In this document: piece by piece, positions 44,323 to 53,749 of the stretch
Layout of the letters: every line of letters begins with the position of its first letter
Position numbering within the stretch: position 1 is the first letter of the stretch
Source of the DNA: Pseudoscleropodium purum
Lineage: Eukaryota > Streptophyta > Bryopsida > Hypnales > Brachytheciaceae
Direction of reading: 5' to 3'
Assembly: GCA_963969395.1 (NCBI GenBank)
Contig: OZ017795.1
Coordinates: 13,206,001 to 13,270,000, forward strand
DNA: 64,000 nt
Notes under the pieces: generated by a model
The model's database searches: none
What the model saw: the letters and a program-made list of their open reading frames with translations, nothing else
Told to the model about the DNA's origin: nothing
Translations under genes and position numbers: made by a program

Positions 44323-44804
44323 GAATTGTAGAGATGTGAATTTAGATGTTTGATTGTTTAGTTGCTTATGATATATAAAGCTCATGTTGACAAATGACAA
44401 TAGTTTCTTCAATCATTTTATTATAAAATTGTTTGTTTATTGATGATATACATCTTGCTGGATTTTAAAGTGATTTTGTTTCTAAATCAAAATGAAATTC
44501 AACAAAAAAAATTAAAAATATATTTCATATTTTAACTTTTACATAAATAGTGATATACAACTTTATTGAATCGCAATTGCAATATAAGAAAAATCAAAAT
44601 CAAAATCAAAATGACTTCACTCTCAATCTCTCATTGGTGAAAACAATCAAAACAATAAACCCAAAACGGGTTTTCTAAGCCGCCCCGCCCGTCTGCCCCG
44701 CCCGTCCGCCTTCCGACGACGGGAGGGACGCTGCGTCCGCTAGCGTCCGGACGTCCAAAAAACGGACGCTATTTTGGGGCGGACGTAGAGATTCGTCAAC
44801 CTTG
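44323..44804 (+). other. hAT 3' non-coding region and right end
   Basis: AT-rich to about 44670, then a GC-rich block with CCGTCCGCC, GCGTCCG and CGGACG units running into the terminal repeat that ends at 44804. Confidence 0.7.
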
Positions 44805-44956
44805 AGTCATTGGATGACGGCTCTTACTATAAAATGACTAAGTGCAGTTGTAACCGAGTCATTGATCAGAAGAAACCACTGATCACCTAAACCGTGAACT
44901 CCATTTGCTGTAGTTGAAATCTTGTAGGAAGTGGTCTCTATTTTGAGTTCTATGTA

Positions 44957-45718
44957 TTGGAGGTTCACATTTCTACCTTCAACTATAGGAATTGGAAGGC
45001 CGAATTTCAGCAAGATGCGACTATTCCAGCATTTGAGGATTGGCTCCCGAATGTAGTACAGAACTCGGCATTCGATGTGACAAACCCTGACGACAAGGAT
45101 CGGTTGATGCTCATCAGAAAACCATCACAGAAGGCAGCAAGATATACGAAGATGAAATCATTCGGTAGCCATTTCAGAGTAGATGATGGAGATACACATC
45201 GTTTCCAAACATATAATTCCGGAGTAGCTTCAGTTTTTGAAGTACCGACTGCAGTTGCAACGGATGTGTCCGTGAACTACGTCGGAGTTCTAAAGGACAT
45301 ATTGAAGGTTGACTATGGGCCACTGCATACACCAATCATTCTTTTCCGATGCCAATGGATGAAGACTACAGATAATAGAAGCAATGCAACGTATGTCCGC
45401 GATGATGCTGGCTTTTTGATGGTCAACTTCAAGCACAAACTACCACGCATGTCAAAGCCCTTTATTTTTTCCAACCAAGCAACACAAGTCTTCTTCTCTG
45501 ATGTGCCACAGAAACCAGGATGGAAAATAGTTTTGCAAAAAGAAGCACGAGCTAAAAGGGAGGTGTTAGATAGTCCTAATGTATTCATAAGTACCACTGT
45601 AGAAACTCTTGGTCTTATAGCTCCAGAAGTGGTGTCAACACCTTCACAAGTATCGTCTCTAATTGGGGCCATTGATTTGTCACTTGAGGACAATTTGTTA
45701 GCACATGCAATATACTAG
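44957..45718 (+). CDS. TNP2-type CACTA transposase, exon 3
   Basis: Reads AEFQQDATIPAFEDWLPNVV, SFGSHFRVDDGDTHRFQTYN, then NSGVASVFEV and a DUF4216-like part (YVGVLKDILKVDY, FRCQWMKTTDN, QVFFSDVPQKPGWKIVLQKE). It ends at TAG 45716-45718. The exact acceptor is somewhere between 44940 and 45000. This completes the TNP2 layout after exon 2, with no stop inside. Confidence 0.88.
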   Translation: MEVHISTFNYRNWKAEFQQDATIPAFEDWLPNVVQNSAFDVTNPDDKDRLMLIRKPSQKAARYTKMKSFGSHFRVDDGDTHRFQTYNSGVASVFEVPTAVATDVSVNYVGVLKDILKVDYGPLHTPIILFRCQWMKTTDNRSNATYVRDDAGFLMVNFKHKLPRMSKPFIFSNQATQVFFSDVPQKPGWKIVLQKEARAKREVLDSPNVFISTTVETLGLIAPEVVSTPSQVSSLIGAIDLSLEDNLLAHAIY

Positions 45719-46292
45719 GTTAATGAGCATTCTTTATCTCTAGGAATTATGCTCACACCCTTCCATTTGCCTTACACAGCAAAATGAAAGAGGTCTTCCA
45801 CATGTGGATGACTATAATTTTGTTTCAGTGCATGTGAGTTTTTTTGAAATTCATTTTCAAGAACGTAGGATGCCTTGATTTCCACTAATCTCATGGGAAA
45901 GAATATAATTTCAAGTTTGAGTATGTTGACTGTGGACGTCACAGTCATCTCCTAGTACAGATCAGTCATTCCTTAGTAGGAAGAAGTCATTCATGCAGGC
46001 AAAACACAGTCATTAACGGACTACCATACAACTGAGTATGTCAACCGAAAGTCGTCATCCGCCCACGTCATGCCATTGAACAATGCGCTCACAGAAAACC
46101 AACGGATGAACGCATTGTTTGGTCATAGTTCCAACAGTCTTCATCCCTACGTCTGCAAAATGACTGTAAAATGACTACCTTACAAAAACGTCGTGTAAAA
46201 TGTGAAATAACAGAGCTCTAGTCATAGTGTAGTCATTTAGGACATCCAGTCATACTTTAGTCGGTTGTGCCGGACAGGTTTTTCTTGTAGTG
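45719..46292 (+). repeat. CACTA right subterminal repeat region
   Basis: Non-coding, with many CAGTCATT, AAGTCATTC, ATGACTGT and GTAGTCATTTAG motifs up to the terminal repeat. It mirrors the left end. Confidence 0.8.
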
Positions 46293-46854
46293 TCATGTAT
46301 TCCGAGATTGACTCATGCTCGTGCATGGGATAAATGAATGGAATAATATCCGTTGAAATGTTCGGAATAACTCTACTAATATTCGGGAAACTGAGATCCC
46401 CTGTAAATGGTAGCGGAATATAGCACGCTAGATCCGGCATCCTCCTGAGCGAAAGCGGGCACATATCGACCATGAGCACTTGGTCCGTGAAGCATGTCAT
46501 CCTGGATGGTCTCTTAGTGTGAAGTATTGAGAGCATTTTGTAGCACCACGGGAAATTCTGGCTATCTACACAGTACTCTCTGCCATAAACGAACGCTAGG
46601 TTGTCTCTGACATGTTTTGGAAGCAAGTGCGCAAGTAGAGGCCTATGATCAACTATTGGCATCCTGGACCAAATTCCTACGTGGAACTTTTCAAACAGTG
46701 TCATGAACATTGCAACTAGCCCTGGCCTTTTAATGACATTTCTGTGCGGGTCCGACTTGTCCACTTCGATATTTGGGTCGAGATAACAAAGTAGTCCCGT
46801 GACGCATAGAACCACACATTTCTTGAACGACTGTGGATGGCCCACATTGGACTC
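46293..46854 (-). CDS. FCP1-like HAD domain exon, outer element, split by CACTA
   Basis: Minus-strand exon starting after TTCAG at 46855. It follows the FCP1 layout: KKCVVLCVTGLLCYLD where motif I DxDxT should be (both Asp lost), KRPGLVAMFMTLFEKF, VGIWSRMP, LAFVYGREYC, then FTDQVLMVDMCPLSLR. The CACTA element enters at the end. Across the TCA duplication the frame runs on in the left flank (23041 downward) for about 22 codons to a TGA. Probably a pseudophosphatase or phospho-binding domain; alternatively a decaying copy. Confidence 0.6.
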
Positions 46855-47305
46855 CTGAACAGAACATGAGTTAGTAGCTCCAACATTATACAACATCAAC
46901 ATCCACTGAAAGAAGACAAGCCAGTTGATATCGGCTGGCAGCCGATACTGCGGCCTGACACAAGACAGCAGCCAATAATTCATATTGAGAAACAAACAAA
47001 AGGTGCCAGATAGATTGTGCACAGATGAGTGAATGCTTGCACCTACATTATTGCGATCACTTGATTAGAATGACCAAGACCTAATGCTGAAACTCTCAAA
47101 GGAAACATTTGAATGCTTTGAGAGTGAGTGTCCCATGCGCAAGCTTTAGGAAAAATCGGACTGAAATGCCTTCATTACAAAAAAATTGTTTAATCAATAC
47201 AAAAGAAAATAATATACACAAAAGATGTAGTCTCTAGACGTCCTCTTTTATCTACAGAGAATATATACAATCTACAAAAATATGTGTCGGCTGGCAGCCG
47301 ATATA

Positions 47306-48205
47306 CTACGCCTCCTCCATTAGGTCCCGTGGGCTAGGAATTCCCATGGCCTGCAGCTCCTCTAGTGAATATGGCACCTCGAATCCCTTTTGATATGGTG
47401 GTGTCACATTCACGAACTGATTATGAAGAGGAGAGCCCGGCATACGGCGTGCAATCCCAACTGAAGAGTTCTTTTGACAGAACTCTGGGACCGTGAGTCC
47501 CGAAGACAAAAACCGTTCAATGAACGGGATGAGTGTCGCCTGGAGATAAGGCAGTTTTCCACCCTTCAACGACCTCTCCGAATACATAGTAACCGGGGGT
47601 GGATGAATCGCACTATATGGCAGATTCAAAACGTTCCGACAGGGCTCGTGATCCATGATCAATGAGTTGTTGATCGTGGCCCCATTATCGTACAAGGAAG
47701 ATGACCCAAGAATCCTTGCGAGACGCTTCAGAAAAATTGGTCATGTGGGATTCTGAGGGTCTTGATAAGCACTCTCGTCACAGTACTCCTGTCCAAAAGC
47801 TAGGTAATCGTCTCCGATATCCGGTGCCTCCCATTTCAGGTTATGAAGACGCTGCTCAAGAGTCTTCTTGGGTAAATGCGACCAATAAACGATCTGAATG
47901 TCCTGACCCTTACAAAACCTGATGAACTCCTGAAGACCTGGTCGAGCTCTTACTTACGACCTCTGATGCATACTTTTCCCTTTTAAAATGAGGGGCTCAT
48001 AGAAGAGCAGAGTTCTCTAAACCTCAAGGAAAAGAAACAACTTCGGAGTCGCTACCTGAGACGGGCCAGCACTAGACGTGTTCCCTGCCCTTTCTTCTAG
48101 AGCTGGTTTGTCACACTCCTGCCCACCTTCAGACGCGGTGGCGGGGAATTTCTCAGAAGTTTTGGAGTCATCATCTGCATTGCAAAACGAAATACATAGA
48201 GCATG
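47306..48205 (-). pseudogene. Second FCP1-like HAD domain, outer element
   Basis: One minus-strand frame with stops TAG (48019-48017), TAA (~47953) and TGA (~47745). It reads KLFLFLEV-stop-RTLLFYEP (motif I region), RARPGLQEFIRFC, IQIVYWSHLPKKT, YLAFGQEYCDES, then NNSLIMDHEPCRNVLNLPYS (motif IV region with one Asp). Thus the outer element holds two FCP1-like domains side by side. A Ser/Glu-rich lead (CNADDDSKTSEKFPATASEG) precedes it. The stops suggest decay. Confidence 0.6.
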
Positions 48206-48379
48206 AGATGCAATGAACTTAGGTACATGACAAAACATTCGTGCACTGTATCGGCTGGCAGCCGACACAGTCCATAAGTACTCTAGTCTGCCGAGATGAA
48301 GGCTTCTACTGACAAGTCTACGCACAAGTCTGAGCCAGGTAGTGCTACGTATACATGAGCTATTTTAGATACTCCACAA

Positions 48380-49250
48380 ACATCGCGGAGCATGTCTATC
48401 GCCTACGAACCTCCAATTTGAGCCCGCCTCTGAGATCGAGCGGGAGACATCGCTTCATTTGGGAAGTCCTGTTCCTGCGCCACCGTCTTCCTCGTCACTC
48501 GATCGTTTCCGCTTTTGTTGAACCCGAGTTGACCTCCGCGAGTCCGCCGACTCCGACTCCTTTTCGAGCGTGGCCCCCTTACTTCTTCCTCGTCGTGGTT
48601 CAGGCGGGGAAACCACCATGGGTGTCGGCTGGCAGCCGATACTAATGTCAGCTGCAGTAGCCGGGTGGCCAATTGCAGTGACTCCCACTTGAGGCTCTGT
48701 CGCAGGACTAACCACTGGAGCCTGTGGAATCCTGCGAATCTCCTCTGACGGTGGCTGAACGTACAAGTCCACGACCATTGCGACCGATGAATTTTCCGGT
48801 CGGAGCATCCCGTGCGGCTCCAAATTTGGAGCCAGGGGGAGATTGAGAGAACGCCACGGAGATGAAGGACATCGTTGCCACTGCCTTCGAATGAGTGTCT
48901 CTTCCGGGGGGCCATCACTGTCTGAGTCAATCTGAAACGTCTGAAGTGCTGGTCGCTTCTAAGACTGACCCTGCGGCCGTTGAGATTGAGCAGCGCCACC
49001 CGGAGTCTCCGTCAGATTGAGGGTCGAGATCGGCCGCGGTTGCTGATGTGATGCCGTAGGCGACACTTGCCCCGATCCGCTTGCGCCCCCCCCGGTCTGT
49101 CAACACAGGCGTCCCCGAAGAAGGTCCCAAGGAAGCTGAGGAGACGAGGTTCATTCCCCTCACACGTTCCGTGGCCTTCTGCAATCCGTCCTCCTCCCGA
49201 ACGAACTCCATGACGGCCCGTCCATTCCTTTGCGAACCCATGGAGTACAA
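48380..49250 (-). CDS. Charged low-complexity exon of outer accessory gene
   Basis: A minus-strand open stretch with Glu/Lys/Arg/Ser-rich, probably disordered sequence (RRSTRVQQKRKRSSDEEDGG). The hairpin copy at 48623 falls inside the frame and is translated as ISIGCQPTP. The exon limits are uncertain. No domain recognised. Confidence 0.35.
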
Positions 49251-49342
49251 GTGAGTAACATGTTGTATCGGCTGCCAGCAGATAGGATTTCACTTCCTCT
49301 GAACAATGCAAATGTGAGGAAGGGATAAGAAAACTTACCAGA

Positions 49343-50660
49343 GCGATCTCTGTGATGTTCCCGCCCCCCCAGATGTTGATGACGGTGGCATCCTTGGATT
49401 TTAGGGTCGGCATCATCAGTTTCTCTAGAAGTCCATGACCAACCCCGCACATCCCGCCATTCTAGTCGACCTCGCCCTCAACGTCGACATTGAACCAATT
49501 GGGCGCCTTGTTGATCCCAGTGAAGCGCTTGAAGACCGGGAAAATACTGGACCTGTCCTCGGGCTTCGGGAAGGTCAAGGACAAAGTGACCAAAGGCATG
49601 GATTCAATCTCCGCCTTCTGAAAGCCTCCACAGGGAGATGGCTGATAGTACACCGAATGGTAGTAACTACCAGGAGGACGAGGACGAGGACGAGGCCGTT
49701 GCGATAGAATCTCGGAAACGCGAGATCTCGATGAGGAGCATTGGCAGGGGGATGTACGCTTCGGTCTCCTCGATATTCGGACCGTCCACCTCAGGGATTT
49801 CAGCGGCCAGTGCTAGATCGAGCAGATCGTTCTTGTTCACTCGAACCGGTTCCTCCATATCTGTATACCCAAAGTGGACAATGAATTTTTTGTCCTCGGG
49901 TTCCAGCGCCATATTCCCCTTCGATTGACGGACGAAGTCGACCACCTCAAGAATACTCTCTCCGACATAGCATTCGTATTTCAGTTCGTCGGACTTCCCA
50001 GGCGTCGAAGGCATTTCGACTTTGGTGTAGTTTGCCAACGTCGTGAAGAAGACCCCCGGCGCCTTGCCATCCGTCAACTTGTCCGTCGTTGGATTCATAG
50101 GGTTCACTCGCCCCTTCAACCAGTTGTTGGCGTCCGTGAACTTCATCATGTCCTTCCAGACGTTTCGGACTACGGCCGCTGAGTACCCCTCCTTTTCAGC
50201 AAGCTCCATCCAATCCTCGTCAGTATATGGGGTCCAGCCTTGGTCCTTGCAGGGAAGGGAATGCTTCTTCTTGGTCCACATGATCTCGTTCATGACGATC
50301 CTGTCCAGCTTTTTGTCCTTGCACCAGTCGAAGAGAGTGATCTTCCCCGAGGACTTGGCCTTCGCGGTGTTCTTGATGCTCACGCGAAGTGCAACGATCT
50401 CCCGCCCTAGCTCGCACAAATCCGAATCCCGAAGCCCCAACGTTGGCATGAGATCCGTTTTGGTGATGGGAGTGAGCGGCTTCCGATTGACGAGGAGATT
50501 CGGCACAGTCCCATCATCTCCAATAAGCTTCCCGTTCTCCCACGCATCGAAGACCTCCGTCCATAGCACCCAAGTGATCTCCTTGATGAAGATGAGGGGC
50601 AACTTGGAGGACACCTTCTCATCCACGAAGTGCGCCATCACCTTCAGCTTCGCAGCCTAG
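49343..50660 (-). pseudogene. Outer-element accessory exon, unknown domain
   Basis: 324 open codons from 50641 to 49667 (FIKEITWVLWTEVFDAWENG, LRDSDLCELGREIVALRVSI, LFDWCKDKKLDRIVMNEIMW), then a shift of frame inside a short GAGGAC repeat (49676-49693). The other frame continues (YYQPSPCGGFQKAEIESMPL) to a GTAAGT donor near 49340, with one more TAG near 49465. I do not recognise the fold. It lies downstream of the ParB-like exon in the same gene. Confidence 0.5.
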
Positions 50661-50768
50661 AGGAGTTCCACCGCAATGTTTAGAACATGCGAGAATGGTA
50701 TCGGCTGCCAGCCGATACATAATATATTAATCAAAAGGGAGAAAAAAATAAAGGTGCGTGGGAATTAC

Positions 50769-51248
50769 CTCAAATGCTGCTGACGGCTTTCCACCTCCAC
50801 AATACGGCTCTGGGCACCCCGCCTTCACCCACGCCGCTCTTTCCATCTCTGCACAGGATCTGAAGGTCTCCTTTGCCACTTTCTCCGCGATGTTGAGATT
50901 GAGGGCATTGGAGACTCTGACGAGTGTGTCCGGGTCTCTACTAAATACCGGAATGACCTCGAACTCCAGGAGGTCGGTTTTGGCTTCAGAGCCGTCCGGA
51001 TATTGCTCAGCCAATTCTTGACAGGCCGTCACTATGTGTTGCCCACCAATGATATACCACTGGACACTTGGCGCCTTCCACCACGGCATTAAGATGCCGT
51101 CGACAACAACAGTCTGTTCCTTCCCGGGACACTCATCCATCATGGCGTCTAGCCCTTTGTCCGTTGGCAGTGGAGCCCGCTTCAGAGGAATCCCATGGAT
51201 TTCCGGCTTCTTCCTAATGGACCCGTATCCCTTGTACATGGTCTTCAC
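50769..51248 (-). CDS. Possible ParB/sulfiredoxin-like exon
   Basis: Open exon bounded by introns that each hold a hairpin copy (51291 and 50699). It reads GLDAMMDECPGKEQTVVVDG, then WYIIGGQHIVTACQELAEQY and FEVIPVFSRDPDTLVRVSNA with LNLN. The order 'query positions, GGQH box, A..EL, v.vi......N' resembles ParB N-terminal/sulfiredoxin-type domains (usual box GxxR). This is a weak but specific resemblance; such a domain could bind DNA sites like the hairpin motif. Confidence 0.4.
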
Positions 51249-51362
51249 CTGAATTGAGAGAAGGCCAAAATATTAAAGACCAGCTATAGATGTCGGCTGC
51301 CAGTCGATACATTATATGGGAAGATAAAAACCAGTAAAGGATGGAAGTGATCGCCGAATTAC

Positions 51363-52187
51363 CTGGCCAAGTCGGTCCTTTGCAATCTTCCGGTACTTCA
51401 ACTCGTCCGGTGCAATGTGGAATTTGTCCGAGTGAATGATCCCCGGAAGACGCTACTTTTTGTAAAGAAACGCGTGCAGGAGCCCCGTTTCCAATGCCTG
51501 GTAAATAGCGTTCACCTCGTTCTCCTTCGTCTTGGTTGTGAGATGATTTCCACGCCAAAGTGGCTCGTCGAGTGTCAGCTTCAGCGGCTTGTTGGGGTCG
51601 TCCCTGGCCTTCGCTTTTCTCTTCGGTTTGCTGGGCGACCTGGTCTCCTACAGATCAGTTGCAGCGACTTCAGTCACTGGCGCCGCCACTTGCTTCTTCG
51701 CCGAGGGTACCTTTTTCTTCCCCTTTTCCAACTCACGAGCGATGAACGCATTGTGTTCATTGCGCTCTATCTTCAAGCACTCCCAGCCCTGGATGAGGTC
51801 CTCTACACTGGACGGCGTGTTTTCCGCGAACGTCATGCCCATCGACATTGACTTCTGTCCACAGACCTCCTCCGTGCACTTGTTCACCGGCAACTCCACC
51901 ACGAAATAATCGGTAACTCCATCCGTGCTTCCCAGTGGCATCAAGCATATCATGACGTGCACGGAATCACCAACAGCCATGACGGACAATACACTTCCTT
52001 TGCCAGGGGTCATGTTCCCTTTCAGCTTGAAGGAGCATACGATCTCCACTGTCGTGTCGGGTAACTGCCTCCAACACAGACCCCATTCTTGGATGGCCTC
52101 GATCGCTCGCCATGTTGCCCTTGGTAGATACCTGTCTCCCAATATCCGAGAGTTTGGGATTTGCTCACCCAGAAGGCGGGCCAAGAG
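51363..52187 (-). pseudogene. Outer accessory gene, upstream exon
   Basis: Minus-strand frame beginning after CTGTAG (acceptor) at 52188 and ending at a GT donor at 51362, with two in-frame TAGs (51650-51648, 51455-51453). It reads KPTLLARLLGEQIPNSRILG, ATWRAIEAIQEWGLCWRQLP, VMAVGDSVHVMICLMPLGST, then a Lys-rich hinge and LKLTLDEPLWRGNHLTTKTK. Domain unknown. An earlier exon should lie in the hairpin-rich region upstream. Confidence 0.5.
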
Positions 52188-52208
52188 AGTCGGTTTCCTA
52201 CAGAACAA

Positions 52209-53749
52209 TATAATTGAATTCTCAGTACACTCACACTATGCACCTTCACTTTGTGCATCCATTGTATCGGCTGCCAGCCAATACAACCTCTCAGTCCCTA
52301 AACCCTACCATCGGAAGACATTTCTAGAAATTCCTAAGTCAATCGTCCCGGGATCATATCAGCTGCCAACCGACATAGCTTAAGCTCAGGCTCCTAGTGA
52401 GTGCTGCAATGTATGTCGGCTGCCAGCCGATATAGCAAGTAATAGGTGCCTTAGAATCTCAATGGCTATCCTATATGATATAGCAAATGACAGTGTATCG
52501 GTTGGTAGCCGATACATGTAGTGAAAAGTACCTCTCAGTCGCCAAATCGGAGGACGCCATCGCCAATGGACTCTGTCGCTTATCGGCTGCTGAAGATGAC
52601 TTGTCGGTTGTTGAAAAAGCACGCTTGCCTCACTCTCCTTCACTGTCGGCTGGCCAAAAATGCGTATCGGCTGCTGCTTTGCTTTGCGAGGGGATGTCAG
52701 CTGCAAGCCGGACTGAAGGAGGGAGAATGGCAGAGTGAGAGTGAATGAGAGTGAGAGTGAGTGACAGAGAGAGAGCAGGAGACGCAAATGGCAAATGAGA
52801 GAAAATGAAAGTGGCCAGGGGTGTATACCCTCTAAACCCTCGGCTACCAACCGGTAGGCGCAATCATGACAAACCGAGTCCGTTCTTCCATAAATTTCAT
52901 CCATCGCAGGTTTTCATCCGTTAGCATGTACTCCACATCCAGCAAAGTACATGGAAGTTACGAACACTCATTGCAGAGATGCGTACGTTTCCTAACACGA
53001 TTTCCTGATGCACGGACTTGTCTCTCTTGCAATCACCACAACTTCATCCTCTTCCAGATTCAAATTTCAGGCGCCAAATTCAGTTTCAGGCTTGCTCACC
53101 TAGGATCAGATCTTGGAGGACTTCCATTTTCATTTTCATTTGCCCCACACACGCACTCAGAGCGTCCAAGAACCGTTAGGGAATTGCAGTGGCTTATTGT
53201 GGAATGTTTATGAGGGATGCAACGTGACAGGGAATTCAGTAGACCTCAGTTCAGTGCAGCATTGAGTAGTCTTCGGGTTCAGGAAGCGCTCTTCGACAAT
53301 TGTTATTTGGCGTTTAGGCTTACGTAGGATTTGCAGTAGGATTTGAATTGCTCCAAGCTACATTTGAATTGCAGTAGGATTCTAATTGCAGTAGTAGTCA
53401 GGAGCATTCTCGAAAATTAGTTGCCTGACAGAGGTTCAAGATTTCCTATTCGGTTGCACATGTGTTTCCATTTCATTATTTTTACTGGTCAGAGCATTTG
53501 TGGATAGTGCCTAGATCATAGGAAGCGCAAAATCTAGCTTCGTGCATGATCCCCAAAGTTCTAGCTGTACGGTCCTGCCTTTGTGCTTGACCGTACGGAC
53601 AGTGGTATCGGCTGCCAGCCGATACCAATTTTTGTACTAGGAAGGTCGTGAAGCACCAGGTACACAGACGTATCGGATGCCAGCCGATAAGGTCATCACG
53701 GGTCTGACAGACATTCCGACATAGTGGGTTCTGACTCTGATTTCAAATC
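52209..53749. promoter_or_regulatory. Central divergent region rich in hairpin motifs
   Basis: Between the minus-strand accessory gene and the plus-strand transposase. Full or near-full hairpin copies are at 52265, 52357, 52414, 52496, 53606 and 53671, with half sites at about 52581, 52603, 52647, 52663, 52697 and 52836. A CT/GA-rich stretch (52740-52800) lies in the middle. It is the densest part of the element for the motif and is the likely bidirectional promoter. Confidence 0.6.

Larger units (their letters stand above)
31744..44804 (+). mobile_element. hAT transposon carrying a kinase-like gene
   Basis: Starts CAGGGTTGAC at 31744 and ends with the complement of CAAGGTTGAC at 44804. The 8-bp duplication AGTCATTG is at 31736-31743 and 44805-44812. 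Without the solo LTR (39813-43117) it is about 9.75 kb. GC-rich CGGACG/GTCCG arrays lie at both ends (31744-31950, 44675-44804) and before both genes. It encodes a hAT transposase (plus strand) and a kinase-like protein (minus strand). A 215-bp derivative at 60248 shares ~40-100 bases at each end. Confidence 0.95.
23045..46292 (+). mobile_element. CACTA (En/Spm) transposon with nested hAT insertion
   Basis: Starts CACTACAAGAAT at 23045 and ends with the complement of CACTACAAGAAA at 46292. The 3-bp duplication TCA is at 23042-23044 and 46293-46295. Without the hAT insertion it is about 10.2 kb. ATGACT/AGTCAT motifs are dense in both subterminal regions and in its introns. It carries a three-exon TNP2-type transposase (plus strand) and a minus-strand gene with FCP1-like and transposon-associated domains. 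It interrupts an FCP1-like exon of the outer element: joining the flanks keeps that frame open for about 22 more codons. Confidence 0.95.

Noticed and set aside
26931..46292. A second, inner CACTA element starting at 26931
   Set aside because: No matching TTCTAGTAGTG end was found before 46292, and the TCA duplication supports 23045 as the true left end.
48403..48999. 198-codon minus-strand ORF in an alternative frame
   Set aside because: It overlaps the charged exon in another frame and has Trp/Ser/Arg-rich sequence without domain features.
52386..52904. 172-codon minus-strand ORF with Leu/Ser repeats
   Set aside because: It lies on the GA/CT-rich stretch and on hairpin half sites in the divergent region; the composition is low complexity with no domain. 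It might hide a short first exon, but there is no support.
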